NCBI RefSeq assembly: GCF_900496995.4
Contig: NC_044024.1
Location: forward strand, 1 to 64,000
Direction of reading: 5' to 3'
Length of the DNA: 64,000 nucleotides
From: Aquila chrysaetos chrysaetos
Lineage: Eukaryota; Chordata; Aves; Accipitriformes; Accipitridae
Part shown: positions 1-9,630 of the stretch, in pieces
Numbering within the stretch: the first letter of the stretch is position 1
Layout of the letters: each line of letters starts with the position of its first letter
Translations under genes and position numbers: made by a program
The notes under the pieces: model-generated
What the model was told of the DNA's origin: nothing
The model's database searches: none
The model's input: only the letters and a program-made list of their open reading frames with translations

Positions 1-534
1 TAAATTTGCTCCCTTTCTTCTGGTCCTTGGTCTTCGATTTGTCTGACCATCTTAGGATTTTACGTGGCATTCCTACAGAGCCCTTGGTCACCGGTAAGAG
101 TGTCTTGCAGGGGGGTTTAGGACTATCACCCACACGAATCCTATAGGAGTCACTTCGGTCCTTCACCGGCCAAGTCCCTCGCGGGAGATTGGAACCGCGT
201 TAGAAGACCTCCACAATCGCTTCGAAACTAAGTTTCGTCTCAGTCACATCTTACACCACATACAGGTGACCGAATCCACCCAACCGAACGGTATACCCAA
301 ATACTTACGACTCTCGTCGTCTTCATTCGGATCTTCGCGCGCAGAATTACGGGCAAAAAATAAACTGCTGCAGGCCGGCAAGGGAGCTCAAAAAAATCAA
401 AATTTTTGCTTGCCCCTATCCAGGTTCAGGATGGCGTTAGTCCGACCCCGACCCGATCAGAGCCACCAATGGGGGGCGCCCCTCCGAGATTAAGTCAGAA
501 TTCAGGAACTAAGACCATCCGGACGAGCCCCCAG
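1..534 (-). mobile_element. Retroviral leader/gag-proximal fragment, antisense
   Basis: Read on the minus strand, this is the sequence immediately downstream of a retroviral LTR. It begins with a primer binding site and runs about 500 bases to the window edge, a length typical of a gammaretroviral untranslated leader plus the start of gag. I see no long minus-strand ORF, so it is either untranslated or decayed. The plus-strand ORFs at 266-493 and 406-663 are antisense shadows. The element continues past the left edge. Confidence 0.6.
517..533 (-). other. Primer binding site, tRNA-Pro type
   Basis: The plus strand reads ATCCGGACGAGCCCCCA, the 3' end of tRNA-Pro with one C fewer than the classical sequence. 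On the minus strand this is the TGGGGGCTCGTCCGGAT type of site used by many gammaretroviruses. It lies one base from the LTR end, as expected for a PBS. Confidence 0.75.
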
Positions 535-1240
535 TGTGTGAAAAATGATCACGTCCAAAACAGGATTCTAATTAAAGTTTACAATTTATTTATGAATAGA
601 GCGCAAACAGCGCTGGGTGCACCGGGAGCCTCTGCTCTACAAGGCAACACCCGTCAGGTCTAATTGTGCAGGTTAAGTACAGGTTCTACATACATATTAC
701 TAGATTCCTGAGAAATGTTTATACATATTCATTAGTTTTTCCGGGAAAGTATTAACATATGTACAATGTCTTTACGCAGGCGCATTGAAGTCTCTGGTGG
801 GTCTTCAGGAGTCCTCTGGTGGTCTTCCATAGTGTTCCTCACTTGCCGATATTTGACCCTCCTCAGGTTGATTCTGCGCAGTATTATGGTCCTTACAGTG
901 TTTTGATACCTTGTGTTGTTAGTGTTCTTATTATCTAAGTTCTCATTAGTGGTATAGCACCGTACGGTAGTTTAAGCTAAATTATCACAAGGATGGGAAC
1001 AAAAGGCAAGGAGTTCTTATCTTTTCCGGCCTTATCTTTCAAGCAAGGCCTCTACTTGTGTTCTTAACAAGATCGTAAATTATCAAACTGAATAAGTCTT
1101 GTGATCGCTCTGGTTTTTCTTGCTCATCGTTCCTAAGTACCAGTCTCTGGCAGGCTTAATCCTTTACAAACACCACGGCCTGGTATGTAAAGTTCCAGAG
1201 AGACAATCATTAAGCAATAAGCAGTGTGTTCTCTCTATCA
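535..1240 (-). repeat. Gammaretrovirus-like LTR (~706 bp)
   Basis: On the minus strand the element starts TGATAG (at 1240) and ends TTCACACA (at 535), directly before the PBS. A polyadenylation signal lies near its 3' end on the minus strand (plus-strand TTTATT near 586-592). A polypurine tract abuts its other end. It therefore has PBS-side and PPT-side neighbours at once, which a single complete provirus does not show. The exact TG boundary (535, 537 or 539) is ambiguous because of a TG repeat. Confidence 0.7.
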
Positions 1241-1625
1241 ATCCCCCCCCCTTTTTCTTTAAACCTTTGCAACTATAGGATTCCGCTACTTCCGAGAGAC
1301 CGTGTGAAGTATTTTTCGATTTTCTACTTGATGTCTGATTTTATTTCGTTTCCAACTTTTGTAATTCCCTACTGTTATATGGCTTTTGCAGGAAGCAAGA
1401 ACTATATACATACTCTCCTACTTCCCTTAGGCCTACGGTTATACAAGATCAAGCAAAACGGTTAAAGATCACATATGCAGAGAGGGTCACATTTCACCAT
1501 GCGGCCCTATCGTTGTTTTATATTGACACGGATCAGGTTACTATATTTCACACTTAACAATCCTATACGTTATGCTTCACAATTTTACTTCTTAATCAAA
1601 CCTAACTCTTCTACGTGATTAAATT
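1241..1625 (-). mobile_element. Polypurine tract and decayed 3' internal retroviral sequence
   Basis: The plus strand begins with an A-T followed by a C-rich then T-rich run (about 1241-1262), which on the minus strand is a G-rich polypurine tract immediately upstream of the LTR. The following ~360 bases are AT-rich and have no minus-strand ORF. They are most simply the decayed 3' end of an env or 3' untranslated region. Confidence 0.5.
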
Positions 1626-1639
1626 TTGATTTCTTTACC

Positions 1640-1898
1640 AGAATATTTGCAACAGCTGCAGCCCAGCAGGAACGGGGGGGCATGGCCCGACCCCCCCAGC
1701 GCCTCACCTCCTCCTCCCCTGGGCTCCCTCACGGCCCCTCGCCCCGTGCAAAGGGAGCGCAAACGCAGCCCGGAGGGCAGCGGGGACGGACGGCCAGTGT
1801 TCGTTCAGCCAGTCGCGCGCCTAACGAGTCCTGCCAGCGAGTCCGCTCCGGGGCTCGGGGCCCCCCCCCCGACGCTCCCCCTGCCCTTGGGACACCTC
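1640..1898. repeat. GC-rich segment partly duplicated at 20.1 kb
   Basis: Bases about 1655-1725 match about 20085-20155 closely: both contain AGCCCAGCAGGAAC, then a run of G, GCATGGCCCGACCCC and a CTCCTCCTCCCCTGGGCTCC stretch. The rest is CpG- and C-rich. ORFs over this stretch exist in two frames and look like composition artefacts. Confidence 0.55.
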
Positions 1899-2557
1899 TG
1901 ATAGCATATGTCCATACATTCTGTATGGCACGTCTAAATATTTGGATGGTTTTAATGTTTTGTACCAGCCGTGGAAACTGGTTTGCTGCTAGGTGACTGT
2001 AAAGTGAGATTTGGTAATAATATTAGAAATCTTACACTAACACAATGATTGAAACAGTAGACAAAAGTATAGCCAAGCAGTTAACTAGCAGAGGTAGGTA
2101 CTTGTAAGTTTTGCAGTTCTTTGCTCTTAGGACTAGATGTTCCTGTGCACTAGATGAGAACAATGCTGAAACTGACCACGTGCGATTGATGAACTGCGTT
2201 AAGCTTCAAGATCAAAGAACAAGGACAAGAATAAAGACTTCAAGGACAGCCAGCAAGAACTTCAAATGGGCCGGTGGTCGCAAAAGCAGCCCTTCGTCTC
2301 AAACGGATCCTTCATTGCGCGTGATCGGATGTAGGCAGTACTGCGATAAATCGGTTGGCCATCATTTTTATGTATACGTATACTAATCTGATTGATATGC
2401 AATTAGTTATTCTATAGAACCTGTGTGTGCTAAACCTGTGGCACGCACGCTAGGTGGAAACTATCCCCGTGCATCCAGCGCTGCAATGAAGAATGCCTGC
2501 TTTCTAAAACTCCAAAACGAGCCTAGAGAGTTTCTTCGACCGGCTTTTCAGTTATCA
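1899..2557 (+). repeat. Solo LTR, TGATAG...TTATCA family, copy 1
   Basis: It is highly similar end to end to 24728-25381. It starts TGATAGCATA and ends GTTATCA, giving short inverted termini. The polyadenylation signal of the other copy (AATAAA) is altered here to AATGAA. The flanking bases are CCTC on the left and GAGG on the right, so there is no direct target-site duplication, unlike copy 2. That suggests recombination after insertion. Confidence 0.75.
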
Positions 2558-3815
2558 GAGGTACAAGGGAGGAAAGGAGAAAAAAAAAAAAAAAAAGAAA
2601 AAAAGGCAGCGGTGTGGGAAAGAGAGGGGGCCGGGCAGGGCCAGGGAGGGACCGGAACGCAGAAGAGGGGAGAGAGACAGGGCCCCGAGGCTCACCACAG
2701 CTCTTGTTCTTGGCGCTGCCAGGAGAATTTGCCAGTTCAGACGCTTCTTTCTGCTCCTCTCCCGCTCCCCTCCTCTGCTGTAACTCCGGCTGGACGGCTG
2801 TCCTCCTCCCCCTAGGAGAACACGTGTCTCACAGGTCTTGCAAGACGAGGCTTCCTAGGCACAGCGCCTCGCTCGCTCGCACACTACGTGGCCGTACGGC
2901 ACCGTCGGTGCTGCATACGGACCCTGCAGTGCACCTCGGCAGTCTGACCTGCTGCGGACTATGAGGAGGGATCCTTCCACACCCGGAGAGGCAGGCTCTC
3001 TCTTGCCTGCAGCGGGAGGCAGCTGCCGGCCAGCCGGCCTTCCATTTCTTCTTCTCTACCTTTCTCTGGCCTCTCCAGCTTCAGCCGCAGCAGCTCCTGC
3101 CCACAGCCGGTAAGTGCCCCGCCTGTCCCTTTGTGCTCCGGAGGCCAGGCAGAGACAGCCCACGCAAGCCTGAGGCTGCTGCAGTCAACAGCATCCCCAA
3201 GGGAGGAAGAGACAACCATGCCCTCAGCGCAGCCTCTGCGAAAGAGAAGCATCGACTCATTACCGCAGATCGCCCCTGGCCAGAGCCCCTCCTTCTGCAG
3301 AGGCTTCTGGAGATGCACTGAGGGCCAGCTTGCTGCCCTCACGACAGGGCTCGGGGGCTGCCTGCGGCCACAGCACAGGCTTCAGGGGAGGGGCTGGAGC
3401 TGGGGGCAACCGCCCGGGCCGAGCAGGGCCGGGGCAGGCGCCGGGGGAGCTCTGGCGACTCGGGGAGGTGCCCGCTGGCCGCGCCTGGGGGGTGCGCGCC
3501 TTCGTCCCCTCTTCCCTTCTACCGGCGGCTCTCGGGGAACTCCCCGGCCCGGCTCGCCTCCGGAGACGGGAGCCTGCCAGCGGTGGCGCTTCGCAGCTTC
3601 CGGCCGGCAGCCCAGGGCGGGCCAGAGGGCAGGAGGCAACCCTCGCCCTCGCCCGTCGGAGGGATCGCTGCCTCACCGCAGTCCCCCTGCTCCGGTCACA
3701 ACGCATCTCCCCACCGCGGACGCCGAGAGCCGGATGAGAGAGGAGAGAAGCCAACGCTCGTGGAAGGGGGCACAAGCATGCGGCCAGAGGGGCGGGAGCC
3801 GGCGCGCGGACCGCG
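2558..3815. repeat. Segmental duplication, copy A (promoter-proximal block)
   Basis: This ~1.25 kb block is colinear with 18133-19385. Shared landmarks in order are: an A-rich run; a GGAGGGAC...CTCACCACAG stretch; AGTCTGACCTGCTGCGGACT; a GGATCCTTCCACACCCGGAG stretch; a TGCCCTCACGACAGGGCTC stretch; and GGAGCCGGCGCGCG near the right end. CpG density is high from about 3380. Overlapping ORFs on both strands (for example 3131-3877 + and 3260-4024 -) are compositional. Beyond 3815 the two copies diverge into different motif arrays. Confidence 0.75.
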
Positions 3816-4850
3816 GTTGCAGTAGTACCGCGCTTTGGCCACAAGGGGCAGCAGAGCGGAGGGGCGGCGGGTGCTGATGGCGCACCTGTGCCGTGCCGGC
3901 GCTGCAGTTCCGCGCTTCGGCACGAGGAGGCAGCAGAGCAGCGAGCGGACGGCGGGACGCGCGTTCCCAGGGGCGGCCCCGGCGCTGCGGTTCCGCGCTT
4001 TGTGCGCCCAGCGCCAGCCGACACCGCGCGCCTGGGGCGGCAGCGGCGTTTCCTTACCGGGAGGAAGCAACGAGCGCGGCGGCACCTCCCGCCAGTGCCG
4101 CATTGCCGTTACCGTCGGACGGCACGTGCAGGACAGGGGCAGCCCCGCGCACTCGCAGCCTCCGAGCTGCAGTACCGAACGTTGGTCGCAGGGTGGCAAC
4201 TGCCAGGGCTTGGCGCGGCGCGCCAGCGCGCATGCGCGGCTCCCAGCTGCACTACCGAACTTTGGTCAATAGGCGGCGGAAGAGAGCGCTGGCGAAACGC
4301 GCCGCCACCGCGCATGCGCGGCTCCCGAGCAGCTGCACGGCGTCACGGTTGCCAGGCAACAGCAGGAGGGCGGCCGAAACGCGCCACCGCGCATGCGCGG
4401 CTCCCGCACGCCAGTGCCGCGTTTTGGTTGCCAGGCAACAGCAGGAGCGCCGTAAAGCGCGCCGCTGCGCATGCGCGGTTGCCGAGACGCCGTGTCGCGC
4501 TGTGGTTGCTAGGCAACAGCGGCGAGCGCCGTAAAAGGCGCACCGCGCATGCGCGCCTCCCCAGCTGCCGTACAGCGCTTCTGGTTGCCAGGCAACAGCA
4601 GGAGCGCCGTAAAGCGCGCCACAGCGCATGCGCCGTTGCCGAGACGCCGTGTCGCGCTGCGGTTGCTAGGCAACAGCGGCGAGGGCCGTAAAAGGCGCAC
4701 CGCGCATGCGCGCCTCCCCAGCTGCCGTACAGCGTTTTGGCTGGTAGGCAACAGCGGGGGCCCAGCCACGCACGCCACCGCGCATGCGCGCCTCCAGAAC
4801 GCACTTCCCGCCTTCGCTCGCCGCGCAGCAGCATCCGCATCCCCGCAACG
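3380..4850. promoter_or_regulatory. CpG island with tandem promoter-motif array
   Basis: The stretch is very GC- and CpG-rich. Its left part (3815-4200) holds degenerate repeats of the form GTTCCGCGCTT...GGCAGCAGAGC. One of these, around 3838-3857, resembles a CTCF core but lacks one G. The right part is the regular 78-bp array. I infer an unmethylated promoter region. I could not identify the transcript it serves: no convincing coding exon starts beside it on either strand. Confidence 0.6.
4228..4789. repeat. 78-bp tandem array: NRF1 palindrome plus RFX X-box palindrome
   Basis: The perfect palindrome GCGCATGCGC (NRF1 core) begins at 4228, 4310, 4389, 4467, 4545, 4624, 4702 and 4780, a spacing of 82 then 78-79 bases. 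Between successive copies lies an X-box palindrome GTTGCCAGGCAAC or GTTGCTAGGCAAC at 4348, 4427, 4505, 4584 and 4662, with a decayed copy near 4740. The stretch around 4441-4595 is repeated at about 4598-4750, so the array also has a ~157-bp two-unit higher-order period. NRF1 and RFX factors are known to bind such palindromes; function here is inferred. Confidence 0.85.
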
Positions 4851-5918
4851 ATCCTCTTCTGAGCATCAGCTGCAGGACAGATGACTGACAGCTCAACCCA
4901 GTACAGACCAGCCACAGGCGGTAACTACTTACTGGGGGCACGGGGCTTACATTGCCCTGCCCTTTCCCCACTCGCAGCCCGGGCAGTCACCTTCATTGCC
5001 TCCCTTCCAAAAGCACCCGAGGGGCTGGAGCAGTTACAGCAGTCAAGCACAAAGAACAGACAATTCGGGCGGTCGCTTCTGTCCCTGCCCCCCCACCCCA
5101 TTATCTAGACAGGAGAAGCAGCACAGGGAACCTGCAAGGGCAGGGGGGACGGGGGGTTCCCCTGGACCAAGCCCCAGGGACTGCTGTATCCGTCTGCATG
5201 CAGCATCACGGTTCTGGGAGTGACAGCAGCCAGTCAACAGATGCTGGCGAGAGATTAAAAAAAAAAAAAAAAAAAAACACGCCTGGTGCAGGTGACAGCC
5301 TGAAGGCAGGCCACAAGAGACCCAAAGCTGCTTCGTGCCGGGGGAGGGCAGCTCTGTTCAGCAGGAAACGGCGCATCCCAGCGGACCAGATGCGAGCGGC
5401 CCACCTGCAAGCGAGCGATACCCTGGCGATCCTGGGGCTCTGTTGGGGTGGGGCGCACCTTTCCTCACCTCTGTGCTATCACAACAGTGCTCTCCTAATC
5501 CTGCACGCCAGCAAGGCTTCTTGTGCGGGGCTTGTCTCTTATCGAAGAGACGCTGCACGGTGTTACTTACCGCCCCGCCCTCCGGCGTGCAAAGTAATTA
5601 GACGTGAAGCAGGGAAAGCAAAGCGGCGCGTCGGGATAGTAGATGTTCTCGGCAGATGACTGCAGAGCCCTCGAGGTTCCATCTTTGCTCCCTACAGGAG
5701 CGTGGCTCCGCACCCCTTGCCGCTCCCCCAGGCAAGCGTCACAATTGCCCTTTGCTGTCTGCAACGTGCAGCACCTGCACGGCCCGAGTACTGCTGCTTA
5801 TGGAGCAAGAGGCGCTCGCTATAAAGCGGCAATGAAGAACAAGGACGGCCCGTCAAGATGGCAGGAGGAACGCAGAGAGCCTCCAGCATTAGCCAGGCAG
5901 GGCTTCCGACTCGCCTCG
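4850..5918. other. No recognised gene
   Basis: The stretch is moderately GC-rich with an A19-type homopolymer near 5258-5276. ORFs on both strands are short and mutually overlapping. I see no splice-flanked exon or known repeat that I would defend. Confidence 0.5.
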
Positions 5919-6110
5919 TGTCGTGGTTTAACACCAGCTGGCAACAAAGCCCCGCGCGACCGCTCACTTGCTCCCCCGCCGCCAGTGGGACGGGGAGACA
6001 ACCAGAAGGGTGAAAGTGAAAAAAACTCATGGCTTGAAACAAAAACAGTTTAATCATTAAAAAGAAACAACAGCAACAACTTGTAAGGAAAAGAAGAAAA
6101 AAAAATGACA
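5919..6110 (-). repeat. Truncated ERVL-type LTR end
   Basis: It begins TGTCGTGGTTTAAC and continues with a CAGCTGGCAACAAAGCC stretch and an A-rich segment. This matches the start of the LTRs at 16911 and 17487, followed by their 'GGGA-GGGG-AAA' and 'GTTTAAT' portions. Similarity fades into a G-rich stretch after about 6110. Relative to the canonical TGTCCTGG start of this family it is in reverse orientation. Confidence 0.6.
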
Positions 6111-6129
6111 GAGAATGGGGTGCAGGCAG

Positions 6130-6400
6130 CATGCCAGGGGTCTGGAGCCTGACAGATGATGGGGGGGGTGGTGTGGCATATGGAGGAGGGAAAGGAGGGA
6201 GGGGGGGGCAGGAGATAGGAGAGCAGGGCACGCGGGGGGGAAACAACTCGCACGGGTTAAAAACTCGCGTGGGTGAAGGGGGCGGGCCGGAGCAACGGGG
6301 GGCACATGGGGGAGAAACACAACACGGGGGGAGGGTAGGTGAGGGTACAAAGGTGGATGGGGGGACACGGGCGGGGATGACCTACCCCAGGGAGTCCACC
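6130..6400. repeat. G-rich low-complexity stretch
   Basis: Runs of G on the plus strand (GGGGGGG, GAGGGAGGGGGG and similar) alternate with short unique bases. Overlapping ORFs on both strands reflect this bias. Possible G-quadruplex-forming DNA; no gene recognised. Confidence 0.5.
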
Positions 6401-6764
6401 CGGGATGATCCACAGCAGGTAACTCACCTGGGAGAACGCGCAACAGAGAATCCACACCAGATCATCCACACTGGGAGGACCCCCAGCAATGCCCCTCAAC
6501 TGCCTGTGCTTTGCCCCCAATCTTCCCCAAACTGGCAGGTTTTTGGCTTTTTCAAAATACTCAGTTTGGGGTGGTGTTTCAGTGCTTTTCCACAACATAA
6601 AAAGGGGTGATCTTTGGTTGTGGTTTTGCGCGTGAAAACGGGGTGGGATTTTTCCTTTCCAGCTGCACAGATCCAGGCGGATTTGGCTTTCCCAGGAGTC
6701 CCAAATTCGTTTGTTTTTTTTTCCCCTGTTGCAGACCCAGAATCAGGGGGGTTGGGGTTGGGGT

Positions 6765-6965
6765 TGTCCTGGTTTTGGCTGGAATAAAGTTAATTTTCTT
6801 CCGAGTAGCTGGGACAGGGCCATTTTGGATTTAGGACGAGAATAACGTTGACAACACACCGACGCTTTAGTGGTTGCTAAGCAGGGTTTATACTAAGTCA
6901 AGGACCTTCCAGCTTCTCATACCGCCCTGCCAGCGGAGGCTGGGGGCGCACAAGGAGAGTCGCTG
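6765..6965 (+). repeat. Truncated ERVL-type LTR start
   Basis: It starts TGTCCTGGTTTTGGCTGG and continues through AGTTAATTTTCTTCC, GTTGACAACACACCGA and TAAGTCAAGGACCTTCCAGCTTCTC. This is the reverse complement of the 3' part of the LTRs at 16911-17954, so the family is present here in forward orientation. The element stops before the GACCCAAACTGGCCA segment of full copies. Confidence 0.7.
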
Positions 6966-8245
6966 AGCTAAAGGAGGATTCCAGGTAAACAGGTCTAGCT
7001 CGAAATACACCACCTCCTTTTAAAGTTAAGAGCGATTTGAACACTTAAAATCAGCATTTAGGCTAATTGATACCATTTTCAACACCTTCTTAGCACACAA
7101 GTAAACACTCTTGCCGGGGTTGGAAAACGTCTCCTCCCTTCCTTACAGCACTGCTGCAGGGAGATAACCCCAGGAGGCTGCGGGACAAGGTCGTACACAA
7201 TCAGAATCTACGCTTATGGATCCACCGCAACAGCTACAGCCCTTGCACTGCTGCTGCTTTGCATCTTGCTTGTTTGGTGAATAAAGCTGAAAGTGAAGTG
7301 GAAAACTTCAAAGAGCAAAATGAAAAATAAAGAATAAATCTCAATAATTCACTTTACACTCAAAGGGTGTGCCCACGTTTATATACATCCAATAAAAATA
7401 CTTATACTGTAAAAGCATTTGGTTTTCCTTTTGCATTACCTTAACTTGCACAGCTCTGAATTCCTACCGTTAAATTATCTATCTCCAAAGTACACAGTTA
7501 TAACGTGACTAGGGGGTTTTGTGTGTGTTACGTAATGAGAGGAGGAACACCTGGCCAGCTGCGCTGCCCAAGAGAGGTGCTACTGAACTGCCAGGGAAAC
7601 ACACCATTGAAAGACAGACAGAAAGAAAGTACTTCAGAGCACTCCGTCAAAACGTCAGGAAAGAAAACCCGTAACATTCAGTTGCCTCTCTTTTTAAACA
7701 TTTGGAAAAATACCTACCTGCTTACATACACCTCATAAATGATATACTACAGCTATTTGGCAGTTACACTTTAAACAATGCAGGTCAATTTGTAAAACGC
7801 CCAGTGCTGCAATACCTCAGACTACCAAAAAGGACTGGCAGATTTCCTAATGCTTTTGGCTGTACTGAAGCACGCAGAGCAACACATTTTCATGTTGTCT
7901 CGACTGTTACAACTGAGAAACCAAAGACCAGCGATGCCATCAACTTTAGGAAGATGGGCGGTGCTTGGGTCTTTGGAAGGAAATTGACTTTTTTTTTTTT
8001 TTTTTTTTTTCTTTGTTTAAAGAGAGTGAAAAGTCTTGTTACTGATGACTTCTACTGTCAAGTCGATCACCTCTGAAGATCCACTCTGATGGGAAGTTCA
8101 TAAAAGAAAATTTCTTTGAGTGACAAAGACTTCCATTTTGGAAAATCTCTTTCCAACTGAAGTCAAAATGACACGCTGTAGGTTAAAGGAAAAAAATACA
8201 TTACTGAAGCAGTAACTCATCAAAAACAATCAGGACTCACTGTCA
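6966..8245. other. No recognised gene; T-run
   Basis: AT-richer unique-looking sequence. A T22-type run lies at about 7989-8010. No exon-like segment with convincing splice sites was found. Confidence 0.45.
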
Positions 8246-9630
8246 CTAGTTACAGGGCTGCCAGTGCTTCCTGGGAAAGCCTGGAAAACACACAGATGCG
8301 ACGCCAATTTGTCCTGTTTTGTCCACGTCTCTTCTTTGACCTCGATTGCTTTTAGCACAGATGCTAGTTATCTCAGTAAGGTTGTCGAGTACTCCTATAA
8401 GATATTTGAAAAAACTCACGGACTGCAAAAGCATAAAGCTTTTAGCATGAAAACAAAGTCTGTTTCTTCTGAACAGCTGAACTCTTACGAACAGTTTCTT
8501 CCCTCTTTTAGTACAAAATTATTTTCACTATATCATTTACTAGCAAGTGCACAGAAACAGAAGATTATGCTTTCAGGAAGAGAAAATAAACGGAGGGAAG
8601 TAAACTTTGCATAGGTGTAACTTGCTCCAGAACAGGACTTATTTTTAGTATTTGTGTTAAAATATTTCACGTAAAAAAATGTAAAAGGAGAGTTGGCACA
8701 CTCTTAATGTTAAAGTCCATACTGCAAGTACCTTTGGAAAAACGCAGACACACATCACAGACGTACCTTGTACTTGCAGACCACTATGGATTCTTTCCAT
8801 CTGTCTCGTATCGTCATGGCAGAAGAAAGGGCAACCACAGCGAAACGGTGCCAGCTGACATCCAGCTGAGAGAAGAAAAAACCCGTTAGCATAAAGCTGG
8901 GTAGGAATCCAAAGCTGCCTTTTTTTGTGAGGGTTTGTCAAGACAGTACAACTGAGTGGAGGAAAAAGTATTTTTGCATCATCTTCAGTACAGTTGTTGA
9001 CACAGGCCACTAGAGCTTTTGCATTTTTTAGGCAACCGTGCCTTTTTTTTTTTTTTCTTATTGACTCATTAGCAGGTTTAGTTTCACTAGAACTCACTTT
9101 CTTAGATACATGCAGAAGACAGACATAGGTATCTACATACATTTTCTCAAGCCTTAGTATAGCCAAGACTTCCTCACCCTATACATCACAAGTTGAGTAT
9201 TTTTGCTAAAGAGCACAGCAACACATCTGTCCTTGTGAACTCCCTCGTTGCAAAAAAGGAATTTTATCCAGGCCATAGCTCCAAAAGGTCAAGATCTTTT
9301 AAAACCGCAGTTGTGCCACCAAACCTGCTTAGGGTCCCTCCTGGCTTTTGACTGCCCTGAGATTTAGCAGGCACACGCTCCATTCCATCTTCCAACAGCA
9401 AAAATACGTTAACGCTCTCGGACCCAGAGCGCAACCCTACAGATGTCCACACACACACACCCCCCTTGCCGTTTTGATGAGGAGCCACCGAGCATCCCTG
9501 CGAGCACAGCTGCACGCGCCAGATCAGTTACACCTACGCCGCGACTTACCGGTTTCAGTGAATGTAGTTTCTGACGCTTTACACCGAAAACCGCATCTCG
9601 ATGCTTCACCACAGTAGAAACGACCCATCG
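8246..9630 (-). CDS. Candidate 3' part of an unassigned spliced gene (four phase-0 exons)
   Basis: Four minus-strand segments are open, bounded by splice-like signals and all in phase 0. They are 9550-9630 (27 codons, donor GTAAGT), 9098-9178 (27 codons, donor GTGAGT), 8767-8865 (33 codons, donor GTACGT) and 8246-8422 (58 codons then TAG). Acceptors are TTTTTGTAGCGTTCTAG, a weak one before 9178, TTTTTTCTTCTCTCAG and GCTTTTGCAG. The translated segments are mixed hydrophobic/charged (for example one reading DRWKESIVV and the next one VLDNLTEITS) and show no family I recognise. Gaps of 371, 232 and 344 bases suit bird introns. Short open segments can occur by chance, so this is a hypothesis. Confidence 0.35.

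Noticed and set aside
3836..3857. CTCF-like core site
   Set aside because: Close to the core consensus but one G short; not strong enough without motif scoring.
3131..4691. Several overlapping ORFs of 130-267 codons on both strands
   Set aside because: They fall in CpG-island and tandem-array sequence. The peptides repeat with the 78-bp unit and are open in several frames simultaneously.
4228..4789. Regular repeats with spacers resembling a CRISPR array
   Set aside because: Spacers are themselves repeated and the context is a vertebrate CpG island. The palindromes match NRF1 and RFX sites, and there are no cas genes.
9264..9515. 83-codon minus-strand ORF with coding-like C-terminus
   Set aside because: Attractive composition, but no consensus donor or acceptor lets it join the neighbouring exon candidates, so it was left out of the gene model.
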